Shown: piece by piece, positions 17,616 to 26,425 of the stretch
How positions within the stretch are numbered: the stretch's first letter is position 1
How the letters are laid out: every line of letters starts with the position of its first letter
NCBI GenBank assembly: GCA_027491415.1
Contig: JAOZFH010000018.1
Location: 1-64,000, forward strand
DNA from: Thermoproteota archaeon
GTDB lineage: Archaea; Korarchaeota; Korarchaeia; Korarchaeales; Korarchaeaceae
Direction: 5' to 3'
DNA: 64,000 nucleotides
Notes under the pieces: model-generated
Database searches by the model: none
Told to the model about the DNA's origin: nothing
The model's input: only the letters and a program-made list of their open reading frames with translations
Program-made: the position numbers and the translations under genes

Positions 17616-18398
17616 TCACCACAGCGGCGGGCCCCTCTTTTCCTTCGTTGGCTCGAATCGAGGCAGCCTCGGAGATATGGGCAGGGGAACCTCCTTGACA
17701 CCCTCGGGCAGGGTCACCACGAGGTAGGTCTCCGTTCCAAACCTCATCCCGCCGAAGTCGGCGGAGAAGGTGTAGGGGTAGAAGAAGAACAGGTCCTTGG
17801 GAACGGTGGGGTCGTGCGGCAGCTCGACCCTGATCGCCGTCTCCCCGGCGAGCGTGCCGGAGTCGCCCGGGGCGAGGGTCCAAGTGTACTCCCTCCTGTC
17901 GCCGTCCACCTCGAGCCACTCCCTCACCATGAGCTCGGCCGTCACGTCCTCGGGGGCAACGCCCTCGACCTTGATTCTGCCGAGGAGTTCGTCGTCGGGG
18001 TGGAACCTCCGACTGTTCAGGACCAGCCAGCCCAGGTCAGTCTCTATCTCCTCTGGAATCGGGGGGAGGACCTTGATCCGCAGGGTCGACCTCGGGAACA
18101 GGATCCTCCCGCCCAGCCGAGGGACCCCGAAGGTGATCGACCACCTCACCTTGTGCGCCCTGGTGGAGATGGTGGGCGGCAGGCCCCTGGGGTAGCGTAT
18201 CTCGAACCTCCCGGGCTCAAGCCAGAAGGACTCTTTGTACAGCAGCCTCGCGCTGGGGATCGCCTCCCCCCTCGTCAGGAGGGTCGACGCCATCCACACT
18301 GAGAACACGGCGTAGACCCTGTCGCCCTCTACCACCCCGGCAATGGGCTCGCCCAGCCTGATGACGCTCCTCTCCACCCTCACGCTAGCCCGCGGCAT
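17616..18398 (-). CDS. Uncharacterised beta-rich protein, possibly arrestin-like
   Basis: The 260-residue protein has no signal peptide or membrane helix. It is rich in predicted beta strands with two similar halves. The segment RFEIRYPRGLPPTISTRAHK, followed by VRWSITF, resembles the way arrestin-fold sandwiches pair a P-x-x-L-P-P turn with a Y/W-x-I strand. That likeness is weak and unverified. It overlaps the end of an upstream membrane protein gene by 14 bases and is followed by a zinc-ribbon gene, so the three probably act together. Confidence 0.5.
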   Translation of the reverse strand: MPRASVRVERSVIRLGEPIAGVVEGDRVYAVFSVWMASTLLTRGEAIPSARLLYKESFWLEPGRFEIRYPRGLPPTISTRAHKVRWSITFGVPRLGGRILFPRSTLRIKVLPPIPEEIETDLGWLVLNSRRFHPDDELLGRIKVEGVAPEDVTAELMVREWLEVDGDRREYTWTLAPGDSGTLAGETAIRVELPHDPTVPKDLFFFYPYTFSADFGGMRFGTETYLVVTLPEGVKEVPLPISPRLPRFEPTKEKRGPPLW

Positions 18399-19056
18399 CG
18401 AGCAGCACCTCCACCACGTACGTGTCCCTCAGGATGTTGGGCTTCTTGATCACGCGGATTCCCTCGTAGTCGGTCTTGAAGAGGTGGAGCCTGTGCTTCT
18501 TTGGCTTGAGGTCGTGCTCCTTGATAAGCTGGGCAAGCTTCCTTATCAGGCGGTTCGCCGTCTCCCTGAGGATCTTATCGCGGCCGGGCCTCTTGGCGAA
18601 TTCCTGCAGGTAGAACTCCTCGAGCTTGACGAGGCTGTACCACCTCAGGAAGAAGACGACGTAGAGTATGCCGGTCGAGGTGTAGAGGAGCCAGGGTGCC
18701 CAGTCCTTCCCGAGCGTCACAACGATCAGGCCGACCATGAATCCGAGCAGAGCGATCCTGAGGAGGAACCTCACCACCAAGAACACTGCCGACCATTTTT
18801 TGGCTACATGGTCAATAGCGGGAAGATTGATCACGTAATCCGCGGTCTTCTCAAACTTCTTCCTCAAACCCCCCGCAAAGACGTCGGTCAGCTCCTTTGC
18901 CCGACGGTCCATCACGTCTCTTATCCTGCGTAGGTCTGTATTTCGGCCAACTCTATAACCGTCTGCGGCCTCTATCAGCAAAGCAATGTCCTCTGCCAGT
19001 TCTTTGTGTGGTTTCTTTGCACGCAGCCTCAATCCACCACCACCGCTCCCGGGCAC
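18385..19056 (-). CDS. Two-helix membrane protein of unknown function
   Basis: The protein has about 223 residues and a basic N-terminal cytosolic part with charged helices. Two adjacent transmembrane helices near residues 88-136 (FLLRIALLGFMVGLIVVTLG, then a segment ending in YVVFFLRWYSL) are followed by a basic C-terminal domain. No family is recognised. GTG at 19056 is the longest start; TTG at 19032, directly after GGTGGTGGTGG, is equally plausible. It heads a three-gene operon with the beta-rich protein and the zinc ribbon. Confidence 0.6.
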   Translation of the reverse strand: MPGSGGGGLRLRAKKPHKELAEDIALLIEAADGYRVGRNTDLRRIRDVMDRRAKELTDVFAGGLRKKFEKTADYVINLPAIDHVAKKWSAVFLVVRFLLRIALLGFMVGLIVVTLGKDWAPWLLYTSTGILYVVFFLRWYSLVKLEEFYLQEFAKRPGRDKILRETANRLIRKLAQLIKEHDLKPKKHRLHLFKTDYEGIRVIKKPNILRDTYVVEVLLDAAG

Positions 19057-19107
19057 CCGTCAGCGGCTCACTAAAACATTTCATGGAGGTTAGGCGGGTC
19101 AATTTGT

Positions 19108-19133
19108 CGAAAGAGTTTTAATATAGACTTTCG
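19108..19133 (+). promoter_or_regulatory. Permease promoter with inverted repeat flanking the TATA element
   Basis: CGAAAG (19108-19113) and its exact complement CTTTCG (19128-19133) flank TTTTAATATA (19117-19126). A dimeric regulator bound here would cover the TATA box. The mRNA start would be near 19150, leaving a leader of roughly 50 bases and GGGGGTG before the permease ATG. No regulator gene is adjacent. Confidence 0.5.
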
Positions 19134-19197
19134 TTGAGGGATCCAGCCGTATCCTACGGCATAAGTCGAACATAGGGGTTGTAGGGGGTGTATCGCG

Positions 19198-20904
19198 ATG
19201 TCTGAGACCCCGACCCTGTTCGTAAGGAGGGCTTCAGGGCTGGTCAGGACAGTGGGTCCCTTCACGGCCTTCATGATAGTCTTCACACACACCGTCGGCG
19301 GAGGAATACACAGGCTCGCCGTAATCGCCGCCTACCAGCACCCCGACGCCTTCGTGCCCTTCTCGTTCCTGGTTACGGGCATCCTCGCCATGATTCCGAC
19401 CGCCCTCGTCTACACCATGCTGGGCTCCATGATGCCCAGGACCGGCGGAGACTACATCTTCATCACCAGGGGCTTGAGCCCCGCCCTGGGCTTCTTGGCC
19501 TCTTGGGGATTCTGGTTCACCGAGGTGCTGAGCTACGGAATCATAGCTTGGTATAGCATTGACTTCTTCGTCAGCGCGGCCACCGCGGCTGGAGTCGCTC
19601 TGAAGAGCGAGGCATGGCTCTCTAGGGCCCAGTGGATGGCGAGTACTGAGGGGCACTGGGTTCTGGGTCTGCTGTTCGTCATAGTGTTCGGCGCCATAGC
19701 CCTCTTCGGAATGAAGATCTACGGGTGGATCATCAACATCCTAGGGATCATTGCGATAATTGGGTGCCTCAGCAATCTGCTCATCTTGGGAGCCTGGGGT
19801 AACAACACCGTCGCCGGTTGGAACTCCATCTACGGCCAGGGCGCCTATCAGAAGATAGTCGAGGAGGCGTTTAAGCTGGGCATCCAGAATGGCGATCTGC
19901 CCGTGGCTGCCTTCAGCTGGGGCGGCACGATGAAGGCCAGCATAGGGGCCATCTGGGCATACATAGGAATCGTCTCAGCGGTCTTCGTCGGTGGCGAGCT
20001 TAAGTCTCCAGCCATGTCGCTCCTCGTGGCTCAGGTCGTTGGCACGCTTGTGATCATGGCCTACTACATAGCCCTGCCGTTCATGGTGTACGGCGCCTGG
20101 AAGGTGCCTGAGCAGTACATACCCGCCGATGGCCTCGCCTACCTCAGGGCCAACAACATCCCAACTGACAGAGTGTACTTCACCGCGCTCTACGCCTACC
20201 TGAAGGGGAAGCTAGGCGCCGACGGAGTGGCTCAGCTGCTCGGCGTACCCTCGAGCTGGCTCCTGCCCGAGAGGGTGATAACCAGCTTCACCATCCCGCT
20301 CGTGCCGAAGGGCATGGAGTGGCTCCAGGTGCTCAACGGCACCATAGTCGGCATCATCCTGCTGAAGGACATCCCGGCGTTCTTCGTCGTCGCCAGCAGG
20401 ATGGTCTTCGCCTGGGCGTTCGACAGGTTCTTCCCGGAGGTCTTCGCCTCGGTCAACGAGCAGTTCCACAGCCCGCACTGGGCCATCATCCTCACCATGA
20501 TAGGGGGCATCGTGGGCGTCTGGCTCACCGCCCAGGGAGACTGGGCCGCTGCGGCGGACACGACCAACCTGTACCAGTTCGCCGTCATGATGGCCTCGCT
20601 GGCTGCCGCGGTCCTGCCGTTCCTCAGGTCCGACCTCTACGAGAAGGCGCCGTACAAGTGGGAGATAGGCGGAGTCCCCTTGCTCAGCATCATCGGAGCC
20701 TATGCATTTGCGGTGAACTTCTTCTTCTTCTTCGTGGCCACTCACGAGATCTTCTACTACTTCGGCGGCTTCAGGCTGATGATCGCGCTGCATCAGGCCT
20801 TCTGGATGGGCCTTGGCGCCTTCATCTTCATGGGCTTCTTGGCCTACAACCAGAGGCGCGGCATCGACGTGAGGACCATCTACACGGAGATCCCGCCCGC
20901 CTGA
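19198..20904 (+). CDS. APC superfamily amino acid permease
   Basis: This 568-residue membrane protein has about twelve hydrophobic helices and an APC-type first helix with a VGGGIHRLA break, the unwound substrate-binding region of amino acid/polyamine/organocation transporters. MPRTGGDYIFITRGLSPALG is the family's second conserved block. A large loop of about 60 residues near residue 320 is unusual. The substrate is probably an amino acid. It stands alone with its own promoter and a roughly 50-base leader, so regulated expression is likely. Confidence 0.85.
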   Translation: MSETPTLFVRRASGLVRTVGPFTAFMIVFTHTVGGGIHRLAVIAAYQHPDAFVPFSFLVTGILAMIPTALVYTMLGSMMPRTGGDYIFITRGLSPALGFLASWGFWFTEVLSYGIIAWYSIDFFVSAATAAGVALKSEAWLSRAQWMASTEGHWVLGLLFVIVFGAIALFGMKIYGWIINILGIIAIIGCLSNLLILGAWGNNTVAGWNSIYGQGAYQKIVEEAFKLGIQNGDLPVAAFSWGGTMKASIGAIWAYIGIVSAVFVGGELKSPAMSLLVAQVVGTLVIMAYYIALPFMVYGAWKVPEQYIPADGLAYLRANNIPTDRVYFTALYAYLKGKLGADGVAQLLGVPSSWLLPERVITSFTIPLVPKGMEWLQVLNGTIVGIILLKDIPAFFVVASRMVFAWAFDRFFPEVFASVNEQFHSPHWAIILTMIGGIVGVWLTAQGDWAAAADTTNLYQFAVMMASLAAAVLPFLRSDLYEKAPYKWEIGGVPLLSIIGAYAFAVNFFFFFVATHEIFYYFGGFRLMIALHQAFWMGLGAFIFMGFLAYNQRRGIDVRTIYTEIPPA

Positions 20905-21047
20905 GGGGCCCTCCCCCTCCTTTCCCTTTTTGGCTCTCTCAGGTGCCTTAAGTGGGTGGTTTGACCTCCTGATTTGCTCCTCCCAGAGTTCAACCTTTAT
21001 TTGGGTCGTGACTCATGTCATGGTCCGACAGTGAGAGGTGGTTTCTG

Positions 21048-22019
21048 TTGGAGAGTTTCAGGATATTCTTCTCGGCGGACACCCACGGGAACACCGTGGT
21101 CTGGAGGAAGTGGCTCAGCGCCGTGCAGGTCTACAAGGCCGACGTGCTGATCTTCGCCGGAGACCTCACCGGCAAGGCTATTGTCCCCGTCTTCGACTAC
21201 GGTGACCACTACGAGGCCGAGGTGCTGGGGCAGAAGAGGAAGGCGAAGACCAGGGATGAGCTCCAGAAGCTCCTAGACTTCATCGAGGGCCTGAGCTACT
21301 ACTACATTGTGGCCACCCCGGACGAGATCCAGGAGATAGCCGCAGATCCCAAGAAGCAGGCGGAACTGTTCGAGAGGCTGATGAAAGAGAGGATGAAGAA
21401 GTGGCTTGACCTCATCATTGAGAAGCTGAACCTAAACGAGGTGCTCCCCATCGTAATGCCTGGGAACGACGACGAGCAGTACATAGACGAGATAATCAAG
21501 TCCTACGAGGACAGGGGCATCGTCTACCCCCTGGATAAGGTTGTGGAGATTCCCCTGGGCTACGCGATCGTGAGCCACGAGTACGTCAATCCCACCCCCT
21601 GGAACACGCCTAGGGAGGCCCCTGAGCCCAAGCTGAAGAAGATGCTTGAGAAGAAGATCAAGTGGGCAATGGACAAGGGCTACACCGACTTCGACAAGAT
21701 AATCTTCAACTTCCACTGCCCGCCCTGGAACACGAAGCTCGACCTGGCGCCCAAGCTCACGAAGGACCTCAAGCCAGTCTACATCGGCGGCAAGCCCGTG
21801 ATGGTTCACGTGGGATCCAAGGCGGTCAGGGAGGTCATAGAGAAGTACCAGCCCATCCTGGGCCTGCACGGACACATCCACGAAAGCTACGCCAGCGACA
21901 AGATCGGCAGGACCGTGGTGCTCAACCCCGGGAGCGAGTACAGCGAGGGCATCCTGAGGGGCTTCGTGGTGGAGCTCACCGAGGAGGGCCTCAAGAACTG
22001 GTGGAAGATCGAGGGCTGA
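21048..22019 (+). CDS. Calcineurin-like metallophosphoesterase
   Basis: About 323 residues with the complete metal site: SADTHGN near the start, FAGDLTG, MPGNDDEQ, NFHCPPWNT and GLHGHIHES. A large charged insert of about 80 residues lies between the second and third blocks. TTG at 21048 follows GAGAGGTGG and lies after the transcription start expected from CTTTATTTG at 20995-21003; ATG at 21015 lies upstream of that start. The next gene, 16 bases on, encodes a nucleotidyltransferase-like protein, so the two probably form a unit. The substrate is unknown. Confidence 0.78.
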   Translation: MESFRIFFSADTHGNTVVWRKWLSAVQVYKADVLIFAGDLTGKAIVPVFDYGDHYEAEVLGQKRKAKTRDELQKLLDFIEGLSYYYIVATPDEIQEIAADPKKQAELFERLMKERMKKWLDLIIEKLNLNEVLPIVMPGNDDEQYIDEIIKSYEDRGIVYPLDKVVEIPLGYAIVSHEYVNPTPWNTPREAPEPKLKKMLEKKIKWAMDKGYTDFDKIIFNFHCPPWNTKLDLAPKLTKDLKPVYIGGKPVMVHVGSKAVREVIEKYQPILGLHGHIHESYASDKIGRTVVLNPGSEYSEGILRGFVVELTEEGLKNWWKIEG

Positions 22020-22035
22020 ACCCAGGGGTGCCCGC

Positions 22036-22878
22036 ATGACCGAGGGTCACGAGGGAATCCACTTCGTCGAGCTGGATCCGGAGAAGTTCGTTCAGGAGTG
22101 CGTCGACATAATCAAGAGGGCCCAGGATAGGGGCATCGTCATCAGGATCCTCGGCGCGATGGCCGTCTACTTACACACCCAAGACAACCCCCGCGCCAGG
22201 GAGATACACCAGACCAGGTTCGGGGCCGGAGCGCCGATGTTCACCGACCTAGACGTCATGGCCTACAAGAAGCAGAAGAAGAAGATCAAGGAGTTCTTCG
22301 AGAAGGAGCTGAGGTTCCTCCCCGACAAGATGATCAACGCCCTGTTCGGAGACAGGAGGCTGATCTACTACCACCCGGAGGGGAAGTACCACGTCGATGT
22401 CTTCTTCGACAAGCTGGAGTTCAGCCACGACGTCCCGTTCGGGAAGAAGCCCGGCGAGGGGAGGCTCGAGCTGAGCTTCCCCGCCATCTCCCCGACTGAC
22501 GTGGTGCTCGAGAAGCTCCAGATCCACGAGATCAACCCCAAGGACCTCGTCGATCTGATCGTCCTATTCCTGACGCACGAGATCGCGGATGAGGAGGGGG
22601 AGGGCAAGATCAACGGCAAGTACATCGCCCAGCTCCTGGCGGAGGACTGGGGCTTCTGGTACGACGCCGTGAACAACCTGAACCTGGTCAAGAAGTACGC
22701 CGACCAGATGGTGGGGGAGGGTAGGCTGAAGCCCGAGGAGAGAGATCTCGTTGCCCAGAAGGTGGATCGACTTCTCGGGAAGATAGAGGCGGAACCGAAG
22801 TCCAAGAAGTGGCAGAAGAGGGCCAAGACGGGCACCAAGAAGAAGTGGTGGCGCGACGTCGAGGAGGTCGTGAGGTAG
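22036..22878 (+). CDS. Nucleotidyltransferase-like protein (AbiEii/MNT superfamily)
   Basis: The 280-residue protein contains the weak nucleotidyltransferase pattern ILGAMAVYLH near residue 40, followed by FTDLDVMAYKK near residue 74, where D-x-D would bind metal. A third acidic position is in YHVDVFFDK. The arrangement matches AbiEii-like or uncharacterised nucleotidyltransferases. The C-terminal 35 residues are strongly basic, suggesting nucleic acid binding. It is cotranscribed with the metallophosphoesterase 16 bases upstream; whether one reverses the other's reaction is speculation. The usual toxin-antitoxin partner is absent. Confidence 0.6.
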   Translation: MTEGHEGIHFVELDPEKFVQECVDIIKRAQDRGIVIRILGAMAVYLHTQDNPRAREIHQTRFGAGAPMFTDLDVMAYKKQKKKIKEFFEKELRFLPDKMINALFGDRRLIYYHPEGKYHVDVFFDKLEFSHDVPFGKKPGEGRLELSFPAISPTDVVLEKLQIHEINPKDLVDLIVLFLTHEIADEEGEGKINGKYIAQLLAEDWGFWYDAVNNLNLVKKYADQMVGEGRLKPEERDLVAQKVDRLLGKIEAEPKSKKWQKRAKTGTKKKWWRDVEEVVR

Positions 22879-22924
22879 ACCTCCCCACCCAAACTATTTG
22901 AGGAGCCACCCGCAGGCCCGGGTG

Positions 22925-24310
22925 ATGCCAGACGTCGAGTGGCTCGTTGAGAGGGCCGAGTCTCTGGGGGCTGAGTTCGCGGAGGTCAGGTGGCAGAGGG
23001 TCGAGAGCACGCGACTCGTGGTCGTTGACGGCACGCTGAGGGAGCTCAACACCGGCGTCCGCGAGGGCTTCGGCATCAGGGCATTTGTGGGCGGAGCCTG
23101 GGGTTTCTCCACCGTCCACGGCGGAGACGAGTCCGCCGCCATGAGGGCCGTCGAGGAGGCCGTCAGGCTGGCCTCAGCCGCCTCCAAGCTGAAGTCCGAG
23201 AGCTTCAAGATGGGAGGCGAACCGAGCTCGGGCACGTGGGAGACCCGCGCCCGGATGGACCCGAGGGAGGTGGACATATCCCGGAAGATCGACTTCACGA
23301 TGGAGCTGAACGACTCAGCCAGGGCCGTCGACCAGAGGGTCAAGAACGTGAACGCGGCATACGTCGACACGGTCTCTGAGGAGAGGATAGCGAACACGCT
23401 GGGGACTCGAGTGTCCCAGGAAATCGTCAGGACGCGGGCAGCCGTTCAGATCTTTGCCCACGAGGCCGGGACGACCGAGAGGGCGTTTGAAAGCGTCGGC
23501 GGACTCGGAGGCTTTGAGATGGTTCAGACCGACAAGGCCTTGGCCATGGGGGAGGAGGCCGCCAGGCGCGCCGTCGACCTCCTCTCGGCCAAGTCGGCTC
23601 CGGCCGGTCCGTTCAAGGCCATACTGGACCCCAAGCTTGCGGGGGTCTTCATCCACGAGGCGTTTGGCCACGCCTGCGAGGCCGACGAGGTTCTGGCGAA
23701 GATGAGCATCCTCGAGGGGAGGATAGGCGAGAGGGTCGGCAGGGAGATCGTGAACGTGTCAGACGACCCGACCCTACCGGGCCTGTACGGTTCCTACGCG
23801 TTCGACTCCGAGGGTTCCCGCGCGAGGAAGAAGCACCTAGTCAGGGAGGGGGTGCTGACTTCATTCATGCACAACCTGGAGACGGCCAGCCGAATGGGCA
23901 CGGTCAGCACCGGCAACGGGAGGGCCACGGACTACTCCCACCCGCCCATAGTCCGGATGAGCAACACGTTCATAGAGCCCGGGGACTGGGGCGTCGAGGA
24001 GATGTTCGCGGAGGTGAGAGACGGGATATACGCCGCGGGCAGCCTCTACGGCTACACCGACCCAGCGAAGGGAGAGTTCGTGTTCAAGGCCGAGGGAGGG
24101 TGGCGCATCAAGAACGGAGAGCGGGTGGAGAGGCTCAGGGAGGTGGCCATAACCGGCACGATCTTGGAGATACTTCACAACATCTCCGCAGTCGGCAGGG
24201 ATCTCCAGTATGACCCAGGCCACTGCGGCAAGTTCGGCCAGTGGGTGCCGGTGACGACCGGGTCTCCACACATACTGGTGGAGCGGGTCGTCTTCGGGGG
24301 CATGAGGTGA
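22925..24310 (+). CDS. tldD: TldD metalloprotease subunit
   Basis: This subunit of the TldD/TldE heterodimeric protease holds the active site. The zinc motif HEAFGHACEAD is near residue 245. The heterodimer degrades unfolded or short peptides and matures some peptide-derived natural products. ATG at 22925 fits a promoter near 22890-22900 and gives 461 residues, normal for the family. The partner gene follows five bases later. Confidence 0.93.
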   Translation: MPDVEWLVERAESLGAEFAEVRWQRVESTRLVVVDGTLRELNTGVREGFGIRAFVGGAWGFSTVHGGDESAAMRAVEEAVRLASAASKLKSESFKMGGEPSSGTWETRARMDPREVDISRKIDFTMELNDSARAVDQRVKNVNAAYVDTVSEERIANTLGTRVSQEIVRTRAAVQIFAHEAGTTERAFESVGGLGGFEMVQTDKALAMGEEAARRAVDLLSAKSAPAGPFKAILDPKLAGVFIHEAFGHACEADEVLAKMSILEGRIGERVGREIVNVSDDPTLPGLYGSYAFDSEGSRARKKHLVREGVLTSFMHNLETASRMGTVSTGNGRATDYSHPPIVRMSNTFIEPGDWGVEEMFAEVRDGIYAAGSLYGYTDPAKGEFVFKAEGGWRIKNGERVERLREVAITGTILEILHNISAVGRDLQYDPGHCGKFGQWVPVTTGSPHILVERVVFGGMR

Positions 24311-24315
24311 TCGGT

Positions 24316-25650
24316 ATGGTGGACCTGCTGAGCGTAGGCGAGGATGTCGTCAGGAGGGCCGCCTCCGAGGGGGCCGAGGAGGCCGAGGCCTTCCTCGTCA
24401 CCGGGAGGAGGATCTCCGTCGAGGTGGAGAAGGGAGAGGTCAAGACCGCCCGCTCCGAGATACTGTCGGGCATAGGCGTCAGGTCGGTCGTTCAGGGGAA
24501 GGTGGGCTTCGCCTACGCCACCAGCCTTTCTGACGCGCTCGATGTGGCTGTCAAGTCCGTAAAGAACGCCCTGGCCAGCAAGCCCGACCCTCACTTCAAG
24601 GGCCTGCCGGAACCCGGCCGCGTGTCTCCAGTAGAGGGTCTGTTTGACCCGCGGGTCGCCGACCTAGACGTGGCAGAGGCCGTGGAGTTCATCGGCGAGA
24701 TGGTGTCCGCGGCAAGTTCCAAGGCCGGAGTCGTGTCGGTCGGCGGCGCCATGAGCGCCTCTTCCCAAGAGGTCGCAGTGGTGAGCAGCCGGGGAGTGAG
24801 CCTCTCCGAGAAGAGGACCTCCACATCTCTCTACGCGTTCGTGGCCGCGAGGGATGGAGACAAGAGCAGCTCTGGCTTCGAGGTCAACTCTGGAAGGTTC
24901 TTGGGGGAGATAAATCCTTCGTGGGTGGGCTTCCAGGCCGGGGAGCTTGCCTCTACCCTCCTCGAGGCCGTCAGAATCGAGACGGGCACGTACCCGATGG
25001 TGATAGACCCGCTGACCATGAGGCCCTTCATAGGCTTCCTGGTCTCTGCGGCGGCGAACGGCGAGAACGTGATGTATGGGAGGAGCTTTCTGGCGGGAAA
25101 GATCGGCCAGACGGTGGCGTCCGAGGGGGTGACCATACTCGACGACGGGACCCTGGCAGGGGGGGAGGGCAGCGCGAGCTTCGACGGGGAGGGCGTTCCG
25201 ACTAGGAGGACCCCGATAGTGGAGAGGGGGGTACTCAGGAACTACATTCACAACACGTATACCGCCGGCAGGATGGGGGTCGAGTCCACAGGAAACGCCT
25301 CCAGGTCCTTCGACTCGCTCCCCGGGGTAGGGTCTCGCAACGTCATCTTGGAGGCACCGGATCTGGAGGTGTCGAACGAAGACCTCTTTGACGTCAAGAG
25401 GGGAGTTCTGCTCAAACTTACGGAGGACAGGCCAAACTTGGCCAACGGAGAGTTCAGCGGAATGGTCTACATGGGCTTCCTCATCGAGAACGGGGAGGTC
25501 ACCACGGGCATCAGGGAGGCCAGCTTCGGGATACACCTCGTCGATCTCCTTAGGGGCATAGACGCGGTTGGCAGGGAAAAGAGGGCTGTGATGGGCACCA
25601 TTTCACCGCCTGTGAGGGTTAGGGAGGTCCGGGTGGCCGGACCCTCCTGA
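24316..25650 (+). CDS. tldE: TldE/PmbA metalloprotease subunit
   Basis: The non-catalytic partner of TldD, 444 residues, lacking the HExxxH motif at the matching position as expected. The C-terminal half carries the family pattern RNYIHNTYTAGRMGVESTGN. ATG at 24316 follows GGTGA. Both genes form one operon and both proteins are needed for activity in characterised members. Confidence 0.92.
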   Translation: MVDLLSVGEDVVRRAASEGAEEAEAFLVTGRRISVEVEKGEVKTARSEILSGIGVRSVVQGKVGFAYATSLSDALDVAVKSVKNALASKPDPHFKGLPEPGRVSPVEGLFDPRVADLDVAEAVEFIGEMVSAASSKAGVVSVGGAMSASSQEVAVVSSRGVSLSEKRTSTSLYAFVAARDGDKSSSGFEVNSGRFLGEINPSWVGFQAGELASTLLEAVRIETGTYPMVIDPLTMRPFIGFLVSAAANGENVMYGRSFLAGKIGQTVASEGVTILDDGTLAGGEGSASFDGEGVPTRRTPIVERGVLRNYIHNTYTAGRMGVESTGNASRSFDSLPGVGSRNVILEAPDLEVSNEDLFDVKRGVLLKLTEDRPNLANGEFSGMVYMGFLIENGEVTTGIREASFGIHLVDLLRGIDAVGREKRAVMGTISPPVRVREVRVAGPS

Positions 25651-25713
25651 CGCCCTCCCCCTATAACCACCGTTGAGTTTTAATCTGGGGCCTGGTTAAC
25701 ACCGTGATAGGAT

Positions 25714-25947
25714 ATGTTGCTCGAGTCCCACATTCGGATGCTGAGAGAGGTCGCCGAGGCGGGCGAGGATGGTGTTCCAGCGAGCGAGCTCATCCCAAAG
25801 AGGGAGTACAGGGAGTTTGTCCTGAAGTTCCTCTCAAGAAAGGGGTACATCAGGGTCAAGAGGCAGGGCGCCGGTGGGAGGGTCTACATAACCCCCAAGG
25901 GGCTTCGGCTCATCAGGTCTAGGGCCCGATCGGAGAAGAGGGCTTAG
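25714..25947 (+). CDS. Small winged-helix DNA-binding protein
   Basis: A 77-residue protein that folds as a single winged helix: helix 1 (HIRMLREVAEAG), helix 2 and recognition helix (ASELIPKREYREFVLKFLSR) and the wing YIRVKRQGAGGRVYITPKG, ending in a basic tail. Typical of archaeal one-domain regulators. AGTTTTAATC at 25677-25686 gives a near-leaderless start at ATG 25714. It converges with moaC with only one base between. The target is unknown. Confidence 0.7.
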   Translation: MLLESHIRMLREVAEAGEDGVPASELIPKREYREFVLKFLSRKGYIRVKRQGAGGRVYITPKGLRLIRSRARSEKRA

Positions 25948-25948
25948 G

Positions 25949-26425
25949 TTAAGAACCCGTTACACTGAAGCCGTCTAACCTTCCCTTCTCTTTCTCGACA
26001 ACCTCAATCCGCTCGATCTTGGTGTGAGGGTACTGGCCGCGCTCGTCCTTCTCGTACTTCTTTACCATGTCCCACACCGCCAAGAGCGCCGCGGAGACGC
26101 CGGCGAGGGCCTCCATCTCAACCCCCGTCTTGCCGACGCTCTTCACGATGACCTCCACCTCGACCCCATCGTCTAGCGCCCGGATGTCCACCTCTACCCC
26201 GGTGATGGGGATGGGGTGGCAGAGGGGCACCAGCTCGGGGGTCCTCTTGACAGCCAAGATTGCGGCCACCCTGGCCACCGAGTACACGTCGCCCTTCTCG
26301 ACCTTTCCCTCTCTTATTCTCCTCAGGCTCTCCTCGGTCAGCCTGATGAATCCGCGGGCACGCGCGGCCCTGAACACGTCCCCCTTACCCGTTATGTCCA
26401 CCATCCTAACGTCCAGCGACAACAC
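25949..26425 (-). CDS. moaC: Cyclic pyranopterin monophosphate synthase
   Basis: MoaC converts the MoaA product to cyclic pyranopterin monophosphate in molybdopterin synthesis. The 158-residue protein has the family motifs MVDITGKGDVFR, KRTPELVPLCHPIPITGVEV and GKTGVEMEALAGVSAALL, including the catalytic Lys and His positions. GTG at 26425 after GGAGGGG gives a short extension before MVDIT; ATG at 26404 is the alternative. It overlaps the end of moaA. Confidence 0.95.
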   Translation of the reverse strand: MLSLDVRMVDITGKGDVFRAARARGFIRLTEESLRRIREGKVEKGDVYSVARVAAILAVKRTPELVPLCHPIPITGVEVDIRALDDGVEVEVIVKSVGKTGVEMEALAGVSAALLAVWDMVKKYEKDERGQYPHTKIERIEVVEKEKGRLDGFSVTGS

